Source of the DNA: Planctomycetota bacterium
GTDB taxonomy: Bacteria > Planctomycetota > Planctomycetia > Pirellulales > Pirellulaceae
Direction of reading: 5' to 3'
Length of the DNA: 33,206 nucleotides
NCBI GenBank assembly: GCA_029979005.1
Contig: JAPOIJ010000039.1
Span: 1 to 33,206, forward strand
Numbering within the stretch: the stretch's first letter is position 1; every line of letters begins with the position of its first letter. A model generated the notes under the pieces. That model saw only the letters and a program-made list of their open reading frames with translations, was not told the DNA's origin and made no database searches. This document shows, one piece after another, positions 16,962 to 25,366 of this stretch. Made by a program: the position numbers and the translations under genes.

Positions 16962-18107
16962 TTAGTGGGCGACAGCAATTTCCTCGCCAACTTCCCAATT
17001 CGTAAATTCGTTTTCATCACGAATGACTTTTCGATAAATCGTATCTCTTTCAACGGGATCACGTCCCGCTTCGCGAATGAGGTCTTCAAGTCGCTCAACT
17101 GACAAAAACTCGGGAGTCGTTGCACCTGCATCATGATAGATCAGCTCCTGTCGAACCGTGCCGTCAAGATCGTCTGCTCCGTAAGCCAGGGCTGCCTGTG
17201 CGGTTCCGATCCCCAACATAATCCAATAGGCCTTCACATGGTCGATGTTGTCAAGCATCAAACGACTGATCGCAATTGTCCTTAAATCTTCGGTAGCGGT
17301 TGGTTTCTTGATGTGGTCAAGGCCCGTGTTTTCCGGATGAAATGCGAGTGGGATAAAAGTCTGGAACCCGCCCGTTTCGTCTTGAAGATCGCGAAGACGA
17401 ATCAAGTGGTCAATCCGGTGAAATGGCTTTTCCACGTGTCCGTAGAGCATTGTGCAATTCGTTTTAATTCCTAATTGATGAGCGGTGCGATGAATGTGGA
17501 TCCAATTATTTCCATCCGCCTTGTGTTCACAAATCTGATCGCGAACCTCCGGGTGGAAAATTTCTGCCCCGCCACCGGGCATGCTTCCCATCCCCGCCTC
17601 TTTCAGTTCTTGCAAAATTTCAGCGGTAGGACGCTTTTCAAGAAATTCAAACCAATTGATCTCGACCGCCGTCCAGGCCTTAAGATGGAGTTTGGGGAAA
17701 TTCTCATGCAGTAACGCAATCATATCCCGGTACCAAGCGTACTTTCGCTGGTGATGCAGTCCACCAACAACATGCAGTTCGGTGCAACCGTTATCCGTAG
17801 CTTCCTGGCCGCGAGCGATAATTTTTGCGTCGTCCATGGCGTAGCTCTTGTCACTGCGAAGGTCTGACCGAAACGCGCAGAAGACACATCGGTACACACA
17901 AACATTCGTCGCATTAAGATGCGAGTTAATGTTGTAGTAGGTAGCGTTCCCGTTCTTACGCTCCCGCACTAAGTTTGCAAGCTGACCCAGATCATTGACC
18001 GGAATGTCCGGATCGTACATCAGCAATCCGTCATCCAACGACAATCGCTCGCCAGACTCAACCTTATCGCGGATAGGCTTTAAACGTGGATCAACAGAAA
18101 AAATCAT
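16962..18107 (-). CDS. mqnE: Aminofutalosine synthase MqnE (radical SAM)
   Basis: MqnE joins the MqnA product to S-adenosylmethionine and forms 6-amino-6-deoxyfutalosine in the futalosine route to menaquinone. The radical SAM cysteines form C-x3-C-x2-C (VCVYRCVFCAF), at residues 70, 74 and 77 from the chosen start. MPGGGAEIF, MLYGHVEKP, FIPLAFHPENT and AYWIMLG are characteristic of MqnE rather than the related MqnC. The open frame reaches back to 18188. I chose the ATG at 18107, which gives 381 residues and begins just before the conserved region. The gene follows the UbiA-type prenyltransferase by 214 bases, so it may have its own promoter. Other early pathway genes (mqnA, mqnB, mqnC, mqnD) are not in the window. 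Confidence 0.95.
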   Translation of the reverse strand: MIFSVDPRLKPIRDKVESGERLSLDDGLLMYDPDIPVNDLGQLANLVRERKNGNATYYNINSHLNATNVCVYRCVFCAFRSDLRSDKSYAMDDAKIIARGQEATDNGCTELHVVGGLHHQRKYAWYRDMIALLHENFPKLHLKAWTAVEINWFEFLEKRPTAEILQELKEAGMGSMPGGGAEIFHPEVRDQICEHKADGNNWIHIHRTAHQLGIKTNCTMLYGHVEKPFHRIDHLIRLRDLQDETGGFQTFIPLAFHPENTGLDHIKKPTATEDLRTIAISRLMLDNIDHVKAYWIMLGIGTAQAALAYGADDLDGTVRQELIYHDAGATTPEFLSVERLEDLIREAGRDPVERDTIYRKVIRDENEFTNWEVGEEIAVAH

Positions 18108-18321
18108 TTCGGGTCTTTCAAGAAAAATTAATTCTCGTGTATTTAGCCGTTGTAAATCAGGGCAATGTTGTGACTTTCGTCGGGTCAACCACCACTAATT
18201 CAGGGAGAAACGGGCGTCGAGTGGCAGCAACCAATCTTTGATCGGTTAAAACCGCTGCAGAGTTTATTCTGACCATTGGAAACTGTCCATCTTGTCCTGT
18301 AAATAACCGCTTCTAGCTACT

Positions 18322-19245
18322 TTAAATAACCAGTAAATCAAGAGTCCCCGCCGCCAACAAACCCACACTAATAATCGAATTCACATTAAAAAAAGCGACA
18401 TTTACCCGGTCTAAATCGTCTGGCCGCACGAGCGAGTGTTCGTAAATCAAAAGCAGAGTTACCGCCACCAGCGTGCCCCAGTACAGCCAACCAAAACCCA
18501 ATTGAGGTCCGCCAACAAGAAAGGTCCAGGGCAAACTAGCCAACAAACAGATCATGATGAAATGGCAAACACCGGCCAATCGCAACGCACCGCCCATCCC
18601 GAGTCTCACTGGAATACTGTTCAAATGATGTTCCCGATCATACTCAAAGTCCTGACAAGCATAGATCATATCGAATCCGGCGACCCAGAACAGGACTGCG
18701 AGTCCAAGAACAACCGAAGGTAGTAAATCGAGAGGATCATCCAGGACAACCAGACCTCGAATAGCAAGCCATACGCAAACGGGGGAAAGCATCAATGCCA
18801 AGCCGAGCCAAAAATGTGCTAGAGACGTGAATCGCTTTGTATAGCTGTAGCCAAACAGTACTCCCATGACCGGAATCGAAACCAAAAGCGGAAGAAAGTT
18901 CGGAAGAAAGAAGCAGGTTCCAGCAACGAACAAAAGTGTCGAGAACACAGTGAACGAAACGACCGAAGCAACTGACAATTCCCCCGCTGGTAAATGCCGA
19001 CGCGCCGTTCGCGGATTTTTAGCATCAATAGCCCGATCAGCCAATCGATTGAAAGCCATCGCCGCGCTGCGAGCACCCACCATGCAAACCAGGATTCCAA
19101 CTAAATGCAACCAACGAAAGCTCACGAGCCTTTCTGGATCAGGTACCGACCACGCCATGACTGCAGCGAGCAGAGCAAACGGCAGCGCGAAAATGGTGTG
19201 GCTGAACCGAATCATCTCAAGTAGTTTTTTCAATTGCGGAAGCAT
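18322..19245 (-). CDS. ubiA: UbiA-family prenyltransferase, probably for menaquinone
   Basis: This integral membrane enzyme attaches a polyprenyl chain to an aromatic acceptor. Both magnesium-binding Asp motifs are present: N66-x3-D70-x3-D74 in NRLADRAIDAKNPRT, and D192-x2-Y195-x3-D199-x3-D203 in FDMIYACQDFEYD. About eight or nine hydrophobic segments fill the rest of its 307 residues. The text ADRAIDAKNPRTARRHLPAG is typical of the 4-hydroxybenzoate/MqnP branch. With mqnE and menG beside it, the acceptor is more likely the naphthoate-type intermediate of the futalosine pathway than 4-hydroxybenzoate. That assignment is inference from context. It follows ubiX by 58 bases on the same strand. 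Confidence 0.93.
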   Translation of the reverse strand: MLPQLKKLLEMIRFSHTIFALPFALLAAVMAWSVPDPERLVSFRWLHLVGILVCMVGARSAAMAFNRLADRAIDAKNPRTARRHLPAGELSVASVVSFTVFSTLLFVAGTCFFLPNFLPLLVSIPVMGVLFGYSYTKRFTSLAHFWLGLALMLSPVCVWLAIRGLVVLDDPLDLLPSVVLGLAVLFWVAGFDMIYACQDFEYDREHHLNSIPVRLGMGGALRLAGVCHFIMICLLASLPWTFLVGGPQLGFGWLYWGTLVAVTLLLIYEHSLVRPDDLDRVNVAFFNVNSIISVGLLAAGTLDLLVI

Positions 19246-19303
19246 AAGGCTAAGGCCGTACTCTCGATGTTCAAACCAGAAATCGTAGAATCAAAATAAA
19301 CGT

Positions 19304-19906
19304 TTACTCTACACCCCAACGACCAACCAGATCATGTTCTATGTCAAATTGGTCCAAGATACGTGCGACGATGAAATCAACCAGATCCGAAACCGCTCCG
19401 GTCTCCTGATAGAACCCGGGGGATGCAGGCAAAATGGTCGCACCCGCAGCACAGGCAGTCCGCATATTGTCGATTTGAATTAACGACAAGGGTGCTTCAC
19501 GGGGAACTAATACAAGTGGTCTATTTTCTTTAAGGTGAACGTCGGCAGCCCGCTGAATTAAATTTCGGCTAGATGCCGTCGCGATCCCTGACATCGTCCC
19601 ACCGCTGCAAGGACAAACAATCATTCCACGCGTCTTAAAAGAACCACTGGCAATCGGGGTCATGAAATCTTTGTAATAATGATAAAACAACTTGCCGTCG
19701 GGAACGTGACCGTGGAGCAGCTGACTTATTTCAAACTGTTCAAGATCCAGCGTCAAATTCAGTTCATGCTTGGCCACGACGCGGGCTGAATCGCTGATCG
19801 TCAGATGAACTTCTAATTGAGAATCTAGTAATACCTGAAGCAACCGCTGGCCATAGACCAAACCGCTCGCCCCGGTAATTGCCAAAACAATTGGGGATTG
19901 ACTCAT
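19304..19906 (-). CDS. ubiX: Flavin prenyltransferase UbiX
   Basis: UbiX makes prenylated FMN, the cofactor used by UbiD-type decarboxylases. The Rossmann-like start contains TGASG at residues 11-15. CPCSGGTMSGIATASS supplies the flavin-binding region, and VPREAPLS and PASPGFY are characteristic of the family. The 200-residue length is normal. It starts 10 bases after the menG stop and precedes the UbiA-type prenyltransferase, so all three are probably on one message. In the futalosine pathway a UbiD-like enzyme removes the carboxyl group before or around prenylation, and UbiX would supply its cofactor. No ubiD homologue is in this window. Confidence 0.96.
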   Translation of the reverse strand: MSQSPIVLAITGASGLVYGQRLLQVLLDSQLEVHLTISDSARVVAKHELNLTLDLEQFEISQLLHGHVPDGKLFYHYYKDFMTPIASGSFKTRGMIVCPCSGGTMSGIATASSRNLIQRAADVHLKENRPLVLVPREAPLSLIQIDNMRTACAAGATILPASPGFYQETGAVSDLVDFIVARILDQFDIEHDLVGRWGVE

Positions 19907-19916
19907 TCTTCACTCG

Positions 19917-20621
19917 CTACTTGGTTCCGATATAAAGCGTCGCAATCCCGAAGGTCAGGGGATAAAACTTAGCCGTCGACAGCCCTGCTTTCAACATGCG
20001 TTCGGTAAGTTGTTCGTAGCAAGGAAATTCTCCAACACTATCGGGCAAGTAGCTGTAAGCGCTCGAGTCATTCCGTGCCATCCACTGACCAATCCGCGGA
20101 AGTATGTTCTTAAAATACCAGCCGTACAGTCCTTTGACGGGTTGGTATCTTGGCACCGAAAATTCCAGGATTGCTACCTTCCCTCCCGGTTGGCAAACTC
20201 GTGTCATCTCACGGAGCCCGAGATCCGTGTCCGCAACATTTCGTAACCCGAACGCAGCCGACACGACCTGAAACCGATCGTCTTCAAACGGAAGATTCTG
20301 AGCGTCCGCTTCCACAAAGGAGACCACCCGTTCAGTTTTGTTGCTTTTCTCCCGACCGACCTCCAACATCTCGTAACAAAAATCTGAACCGACAACGGGC
20401 ACCTTGCCGTCAGTGTATTTATGAAACGAGAACGCGAGGTCACCAGTTCCCGTGCAGACATCTAAAATCGGGTCTGTTTGATTCGGCTTCAACTTGCGAA
20501 CAGATTTCCAACGCCAATAACGATCCACGTTCATCGATAAGAGATGATTCATTCGATCATATTTAGGCGCAATTTCGCCGAACATCTTCCGAACACGCTC
20601 ATTTGATTTATCGACAACCAT
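19917..20621 (-). CDS. menG: Demethylmenaquinone methyltransferase MenG/UbiE
   Basis: This SAM-dependent enzyme adds the C-methyl group in the last step of menaquinone synthesis. Motif I is ILDVCTGTGDLAFS, and the family signatures FGLRNVADTDLGLREM and VCQPGGKVAILEFSVP follow. The frame is open back to a TTG at 20669, with ATGs at 20642 and 20621. I chose 20621, which gives 234 residues and places VDKSNERVRKMFGEIAPKYD at the N-terminus, as usual. It is the first gene of the menG-ubiX-ubiA group and diverges from comB. No ubiquinone-specific genes are nearby, so a menaquinone role is more likely than ubiquinone. Confidence 0.94.
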   Translation of the reverse strand: MVVDKSNERVRKMFGEIAPKYDRMNHLLSMNVDRYWRWKSVRKLKPNQTDPILDVCTGTGDLAFSFHKYTDGKVPVVGSDFCYEMLEVGREKSNKTERVVSFVEADAQNLPFEDDRFQVVSAAFGLRNVADTDLGLREMTRVCQPGGKVAILEFSVPRYQPVKGLYGWYFKNILPRIGQWMARNDSSAYSYLPDSVGEFPCYEQLTERMLKAGLSTAKFYPLTFGIATLYIGTK

Positions 20622-20801
20622 AATTGGCTCTGTTTCCCGCATCGTTTGGCTTGGAGACCGAATGGCCAATGATTTTAATGTAAAACATCGCCCACACCGC
20701 TGTACTTGAATTGACCGAATCTGTCAGGATACATTAACTGATGGGAAATGCTATGGAACTACCTAACCAGCCGAAAATATCACTGTTTTAGCTTGAATCA
20801 A

Positions 20802-21578
20802 ATGAATCGCCCCGTATTGGATGTCGCCCTGCTACCCAGTCTCGTTTCCCCGGAATCGCTCACCGGACAAACCGTTATCGTCGTCGATGTTCTGCGAGCA
20901 ACAACAACGATCGTCAGTGCGCTTTACAACGGATGCACCGAAATTATGCCCCAACCCACCGTGGAAGCGGCTCGCGAGGCCTTTCGGCAGTTTCAAGGAG
21001 ATGCCGTCATCGGTGGAGAGCGGGGTGGGAAGATTGTCGAGGGATTTCATCACGGCAATTCCCCAATCGAATACACACCCTCGACCATTAAAGGCAAGAC
21101 TCTCATTCTAGCCACCACCAACGGCACGGTTGCCATGGAACATTGCCGAGCTGCCAATCGTGTACTTATCGGTGCGATGGTAAATCTCGAAGCGGTGGCG
21201 CAGCAGGTTAAAGAAGATTCCCAAGTGACCGTGATTTGCTCTGGCACCGATCGCTGCATTACCAGCGAAGATGTGCTGTTCGCTGGTGCCCTAGTGGATC
21301 GAATCATGGCGCTTCGCACCGAATCCAATCAGCCCAGTGGTCAATTGACAGACATGGCCTCGATCGCACTGGGACATTGGAAAACAACTCGGCAGGAATT
21401 GGACCGAGGCAAACCTCTTGCCGATTTTTTCCGAAACGCCAGGGGTGGCATCAATTTAGTCAAAATTGGGCATGATCCGGATATCGTTTTTGCCTCGCAG
21501 ATTGACACGTTTGATCTTGTCCCTGAGCTGGATCTTCAGCACTGGATTATCAACGATCCTCAGTCGCCAAAAAATTAG
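20802..21578 (+). CDS. comB: ComB family 2-phosphosulfolactate phosphatase
   Basis: ComB removes phosphate from 2-phosphosulfolactate, giving sulfolactate. In methanogens this is an early step of coenzyme M synthesis, and in bacteria the product may be an osmolyte or a sulfonate precursor. DVLRATTTIV at residues 29-38, GERGG, the region ATTNGT and ICSGT are typical of the family. The frame opens at an ATG at 20748, but the ATG at 20802 gives the usual family start (MNRPVLDVALLP) and 258 residues. Neither start has a clear ribosome site. comA and comC are not in the window. The gene stands alone between the menaquinone genes and glyS, so its pathway role here is open. Confidence 0.9.
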   Translation: MNRPVLDVALLPSLVSPESLTGQTVIVVDVLRATTTIVSALYNGCTEIMPQPTVEAAREAFRQFQGDAVIGGERGGKIVEGFHHGNSPIEYTPSTIKGKTLILATTNGTVAMEHCRAANRVLIGAMVNLEAVAQQVKEDSQVTVICSGTDRCITSEDVLFAGALVDRIMALRTESNQPSGQLTDMASIALGHWKTTRQELDRGKPLADFFRNARGGINLVKIGHDPDIVFASQIDTFDLVPELDLQHWIINDPQSPKN

Positions 21579-21618
21579 AATACTTGCCATCCTGACACGG
21601 CTCTCCCGCCTACTGTTA

Positions 21619-21644
21619 ACTCCATTTAGAAAGTAAAATGGAGT
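21619..21644. repeat. Perfect 9-bp hairpin between comB and glyS
   Basis: ACTCCATTT (21619-21627) and AAATGGAGT (21636-21644) pair perfectly around an eight-base loop. It lies 40 bases after the comB stop and 97 before the glyS start. No T-run follows on either strand, so it is not a classic terminator. It may act as an mRNA 3'-end barrier or as a leader element of glyS. Confidence 0.6.
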
Positions 21645-21740
21645 CGGTCAAACCTGAATTCTTAGGTAAAATTGAGCTGCGACACCGTATCTCACCCAAA
21701 TGCCAACGCAACCCATCAAGCTTCTATTGGACCCTAAGCC

Positions 21741-23348
21741 ATGAATATGGACTCGATTGTCTCCCTCTGTAAACGACGAGGTTTTCTATTTCAATCCAGC
21801 GAAATCTATGGTGGTTTACAGGGATTTTGGGATTATGGTCCACTCGGCGTTGAGCTCAAACGAAATGTCAAAGAGGCATGGTGGTCCGACATGGTGAACG
21901 GGCATGATGACATGAGTACGCTCGCCGGGGCTCCTTCCCCTTACGCGATGGAAGGTCTGGACTGCACAATCATTATGCACCCTCAGGTCTGGAAATGCTC
22001 GGGACATTACGACCTCTTTCACGATCACATGGTCGACTGTCGAGAGACAAAAAAACGGTATCGTTACGACCAAATCAATGGCCGTTGGGTGGAAGCAAAG
22101 GGGAGAAAAATCTTCGTCACAGCTCCCGCTGGAGAAGACGAGCAAGAGCATTTTACAAAACAAACCCTCAAGTTCTTCAAACTGCGTAACAAGCACATTG
22201 ACGATTTGAAATGGGATGGCCCCGTCGTTTGCTTAACGGATTTAGACAACTTCGAGGAAGTACTCGGACCGGATGCAAAATCACTTGGCTCTCTCACCGA
22301 ACCTCGCGAATTCAACTTGATGTTTAAAACATTCGTGGGAGCCCTTTCCGGAGAAGAAGGTGCTGCGTTCTTGCGACCCGAAACGGCGCAAGGAATTTTC
22401 GTTAATTTCAAAAATGTTCTCGACAGCACTCGACATCGCTTACCGCTGGGTATTGCCCAAATTGGAAAGAGTTTTCGAAATGAAATCACACCTCGTAATT
22501 TCACTTTCCGGTCTCGAGAATTCGAGCAAATGGAAATTGAATTTTTCTGCCACCCGGATCAGTCACAAGACTGGTACCGCTACTGGCGCGACCGACGCCT
22601 CAAATGGTATCACGATCTCGGCATTTCCAGCGACAACCTGATTATGCGTGAACACCATCAAAACGAACTGGCACACTATTCGGTTGGTACCGCTGATATT
22701 GAATACGCCTTCCCATTCATGTCCGATGGCGAATACGGCGAACTTGAAGGGGTTTCGCATCGCGGAGATTTTGATCTGCGGAGCCATATGGAAGGTAAAC
22801 TCGACGAAAAATCTAACGATCTTGCCCTGCAACTCAATGCCGACGGTAAACCTAAATGGAAGGGCAGCGGCAAGGATCTCTCCTACCGCGATGACCTTAC
22901 CAATGAAAAGTATGTCCCGCACGTAATCGAACCATCCGCTGGAGCCGACCGGGCCGCCTTGGCATTTCTCTGCGAAGCCTACACGGAAGATGAGCAACCT
23001 GATGAAAAAGGAAAAATGCAAACTCGTACGGTAATGAAGCTTCATCCCCGCTTAGCACCCATCAAGGCTGCCATATTCCCACTGGTCAAAAAAGACGGAA
23101 TGCCAGAAGTCGCAAAAGACGTCTATCTGGATCTCAAAAAACATTTCAAGGTCTTCTATGACGAGAAAGGGGCCGTCGGGCGGCGTTATCGTCGACAGGA
23201 CGAAGCAGGAACACCGTACTGCATAACGGTCGACGGTCAAACACTCGAAGATCAAACCGTAACCATTCGTGATCGAGATTCATTAGAGCAGACAAGAATC
23301 AAAATTGACGAATGCGAATCGGTCATTCGCGACCGAATTCGGCAGTAG
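21741..23348 (+). CDS. glyS: Glycyl-tRNA synthetase, dimeric (alpha2) class II type
   Basis: The enzyme charges tRNA-Gly. This is the single-chain type shared with eukaryotes and many Gram-positives, not the two-subunit GlyQ/GlyS type of E. coli. The N-terminus includes RRGFLFQSSEIYGG and GFWDYGPLGVELKRN. Motif 2 contains GIAQIGKSFRNEI, and REFEQMEIEFF follows. Motif 3 contains EPSAGADRAALAFL. The C-terminal anticodon-binding domain starts near LHPRLAPIKAAIFPL and runs to the end. The 535-residue length is slightly long owing to a lysine- and aspartate-rich segment before motif 3. The gene converges with yebC, with only 35 bases between the stops. Confidence 0.97.
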   Translation: MNMDSIVSLCKRRGFLFQSSEIYGGLQGFWDYGPLGVELKRNVKEAWWSDMVNGHDDMSTLAGAPSPYAMEGLDCTIIMHPQVWKCSGHYDLFHDHMVDCRETKKRYRYDQINGRWVEAKGRKIFVTAPAGEDEQEHFTKQTLKFFKLRNKHIDDLKWDGPVVCLTDLDNFEEVLGPDAKSLGSLTEPREFNLMFKTFVGALSGEEGAAFLRPETAQGIFVNFKNVLDSTRHRLPLGIAQIGKSFRNEITPRNFTFRSREFEQMEIEFFCHPDQSQDWYRYWRDRRLKWYHDLGISSDNLIMREHHQNELAHYSVGTADIEYAFPFMSDGEYGELEGVSHRGDFDLRSHMEGKLDEKSNDLALQLNADGKPKWKGSGKDLSYRDDLTNEKYVPHVIEPSAGADRAALAFLCEAYTEDEQPDEKGKMQTRTVMKLHPRLAPIKAAIFPLVKKDGMPEVAKDVYLDLKKHFKVFYDEKGAVGRRYRRQDEAGTPYCITVDGQTLEDQTVTIRDRDSLEQTRIKIDECESVIRDRIRQ

Positions 23349-23383
23349 TAAGACCGGCCCGCGTTGACTGAACCATTCCAGAC

Positions 23384-24139
23384 CTACGCCTCAGCGGCTA
23401 AAATTGCCATGGCTTCGTCAGATATATTGAAGTTAGCGGAAACCATCTGAACATCATCGTGGTCGTCTAAAGCTTCCATCAACTTTAAAACTTTCCTCGC
23501 ATCGTCGACTTCCAGATCAACCGTGTTTTGCGGGATGCGGGTGAGCTGTTTGGATTCACAAGGTACATCCGCTGCTTCCAGCGCGTCACTTACGTCGGTG
23601 AAAACGTCCGGCTCGCAAATAACCTCGAAGCTACCTTCATTAGCCGCGATATCCTCCGCCCCCGCTTCCAATGCAAGTTCCATCAGTTTCTCTTCATCGA
23701 TCTTGTCGGCTGAAATAACAATCAACCCTTTTCGATCGAACATGTAACTGACACAGCCCGTCGCTCCCATCTTTCCGCCACCCTTTTCAAACAGCTTACG
23801 CAACTCAGGCGCCGTTCGGTTTCGGTTGTCAGTAAGAATATCACACATGACAGCAACCCCGGCGGCAGCGTAACCTTCGTAGATGATCTCTTCGTAATCA
23901 TCTCCGCCAGTTTCACCGGCACCCTTCCGAATCGCCCGTTCGATATTGTCCTTGGGCATACTGACTGCTTTGGCATCCTGAATTGCGGTGCGCAACCGGA
24001 CATTTCCATCTGGGTCAGCACCACCTGCTTTGGCTGCAACAATAATTGCTTTTGAAAGTTTACTCCACGCCTTGCCGCGCTTGGCATTGGTCGCTGCTTT
24101 CTTATGCTTGATGTTTGCCCACTTACTGTGGCCCGCCAT
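23384..24139 (-). CDS. yebC: YebC/PmpR family protein
   Basis: The family start MAGHSKWANIKHKKAA is intact, and the three-domain length of 251 residues is normal. The family was long annotated as transcriptional regulators. More recent work on YebC and mitochondrial TACO1 points to a translation factor that helps ribosomes through proline-rich stretches. GAGGTGA precedes the ATG at a good distance. The gene is last in the minus-strand run that includes nusA, infB and rbfA, which fits a role in translation. It begins 84 bases after the stop of the HhH/H1-tail gene. A proline-rich secreted protein at 32345 would be one plausible client, but that is speculation. Confidence 0.95.
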   Translation of the reverse strand: MAGHSKWANIKHKKAATNAKRGKAWSKLSKAIIVAAKAGGADPDGNVRLRTAIQDAKAVSMPKDNIERAIRKGAGETGGDDYEEIIYEGYAAAGVAVMCDILTDNRNRTAPELRKLFEKGGGKMGATGCVSYMFDRKGLIVISADKIDEEKLMELALEAGAEDIAANEGSFEVICEPDVFTDVSDALEAADVPCESKQLTRIPQNTVDLEVDDARKVLKLMEALDDHDDVQMVSANFNISDEAMAILAAEA

Positions 24140-24223
24140 CGGATCACCTCTTCATTACGAGATTCAAGTTCCATTCATCCAGCACAGTTAAATCAACCGC
24201 TTATTATGCCGGACGTCTCTTTC

Positions 24224-25231
24224 CTATCGGGGTTTTTTCTTTGAAAGCCGTTTTGTCGGCGATTTCTTTTTGGTTACTTTCTTAGTCGCTTTCTTCGTTA
24301 CTTTCTTTGTCGCTTTCTTTGTCGCTTTCTTCGTTACTTTCTTAGTCGCTTTCTTAACCGGCTTTGCAGTCGATTTTTTGACTGGTTTAGCTGCCGCTTT
24401 CTTTACAACCTTCTTCTTCGTTTTAACGGCAGCCTTTTTCGCGACAGGCTTTCCCTTCGCCGTAGTCTTCTTCGCCGCCGCTTTCTTCACCACGGCCTTG
24501 GCAGGCTCTTTTTTCGCAGGTGCTTTCTTCTCCGACTCTTTCTTGCGGCTGGCACGTTTGGGGAATCGCTCTTTCGCGTCACCACTGATTTTCAAGATCT
24601 TAGCTCGAATCGCGTTACTGAAAGGTGCGCTATTAAAAGCGACTGCCAGTTGATGAACCAGAATCGAAAACTCTGCTCCCTTGGCCTTTGCGATCGTTCG
24701 CTCTAAACCAGGGACACGATCTTTCTTTGACTCATCTTCGGTCACGATTCCAAGTACGTAAAACAATCGCATCAAAGAGTGATCAAGCGGAATTGAGTGG
24801 CCACCCAGCCCGTTTTGAGCCACATAGGACACAACAAATTGCGAAACGCCATTGAATTTTTGAAAGGTCTGAACGGCTTTACTAAGGTTTTCTTTCTTCA
24901 AAAAATCAAGATCGAACTGATAGTAGTGTTCAAAAACACCGTGAAGTGTCTTTTTCAAACTCTTCGCCGCCGCCGTCGGATCCGATAGATTGCGACACGA
25001 CTCTTCCAACTCGGCCACTGTTGTTACCCGGACTTCGTTCCAATCGAAATAATTCTCCTGGAGCCTCGCGAATGCATCATCCGCCGCATCAAAGGTGGAA
25101 TTCTCGAGGCAACACCCATAAATCATATGCTCCAAAACCGACCGGTTCGAAGGAGGGGTTATTACTTGATATTCTTTTTTGACGAACTTGTGCAGTTTCG
25201 TAATCAAATCAGCTCGGTTTTTCGCGGACAT
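24224..25231 (-). CDS. Degenerate HhH-GPD (endonuclease III-like) domain fused to a histone H1-like Lys/Ala tail
   Basis: Residues 20-215 resemble the HhH-GPD fold of endonuclease III. The hairpin LPGVGRK appears as FNGVSQF at 126-132, and LDHSLMR supplies Asp150. The spacing from residue 132 to 150 equals that from Lys120 to Asp138 in E. coli Nth, so the Asp is kept and the Lys is replaced by Phe. The four iron-sulfur cysteines at the end of Nth are absent. From about residue 222 the protein is almost only Lys, Ala, Thr, Val and Pro, ending in seven KKxT units, like the tails of H1-like proteins of bacteria and chlamydiae. It may bind DNA or RNA and could be a monofunctional glycosylase or a catalytically dead binder. 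It lies between rbfA and yebC. Confidence 0.85.
   Translation of the reverse strand: MSAKNRADLITKLHKFVKKEYQVITPPSNRSVLEHMIYGCCLENSTFDAADDAFARLQENYFDWNEVRVTTVAELEESCRNLSDPTAAAKSLKKTLHGVFEHYYQFDLDFLKKENLSKAVQTFQKFNGVSQFVVSYVAQNGLGGHSIPLDHSLMRLFYVLGIVTEDESKKDRVPGLERTIAKAKGAEFSILVHQLAVAFNSAPFSNAIRAKILKISGDAKERFPKRASRKKESEKKAPAKKEPAKAVVKKAAAKKTTAKGKPVAKKAAVKTKKKVVKKAAAKPVKKSTAKPVKKATKKVTKKATKKATKKVTKKATKKVTKKKSPTKRLSKKKPR
24272..24355 (-). repeat. Seven tandem 12-bp units encoding KKxT
   Basis: The region reads as seven 12-base units coding for Lys-Lys-(Ala/Val)-Thr at residues 293-320 of the HhH/H1-tail protein. The units differ at few positions, mainly the Ala/Val codon and a wobble base. Such short units expand and contract easily, so tail length may vary between strains. 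Confidence 0.9.
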
Positions 25232-25366
25232 TTCTTCTCTTTACAACGGTGGAACCAAATTGGATTTAAATAGATTAACGTATCAGGATAGTCTCGATTT
25301 CTTGGGCGTCACCACATTGAAAGGAATTCATTGCGATAAAGCTCCATCCAGCGAAGATCTAATCGT

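Noticed and set aside
20711-20735. TTGACC followed by TACATT as a promoter for comB
   Set aside because: The spacer is only 13 bases, too short for a sigma-70 promoter.
22563-23045. 160-residue minus-strand ORF inside glyS
   Set aside because: Antisense shadow of a clearly conserved synthetase.
24272-24355. Possible CRISPR-like array
   Set aside because: The units are 12 bases with no spacers and encode a regular KKxT protein repeat.
24270-24653. Plus-strand ORF of hydrophobic Phe/Val/Ala repeats
   Set aside because: It is the exact complement of the Lys/Ala-rich tail on the other strand; AAG/AAA codons read as TTT/CTT make a false membrane-like protein.
25142-25160. GGTTCGA stretch reminiscent of a tRNA T-arm
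   Set aside because: It lies within a coding region, and no matching acceptor or anticodon stems surround it.
25232-25366. Gap between rbfA and the HhH/H1-tail gene, checked for an extra small gene
   Set aside because: The only frame (plus strand, ending at 25370) overlaps both neighbours and lacks a ribosome site; nothing else was seen.
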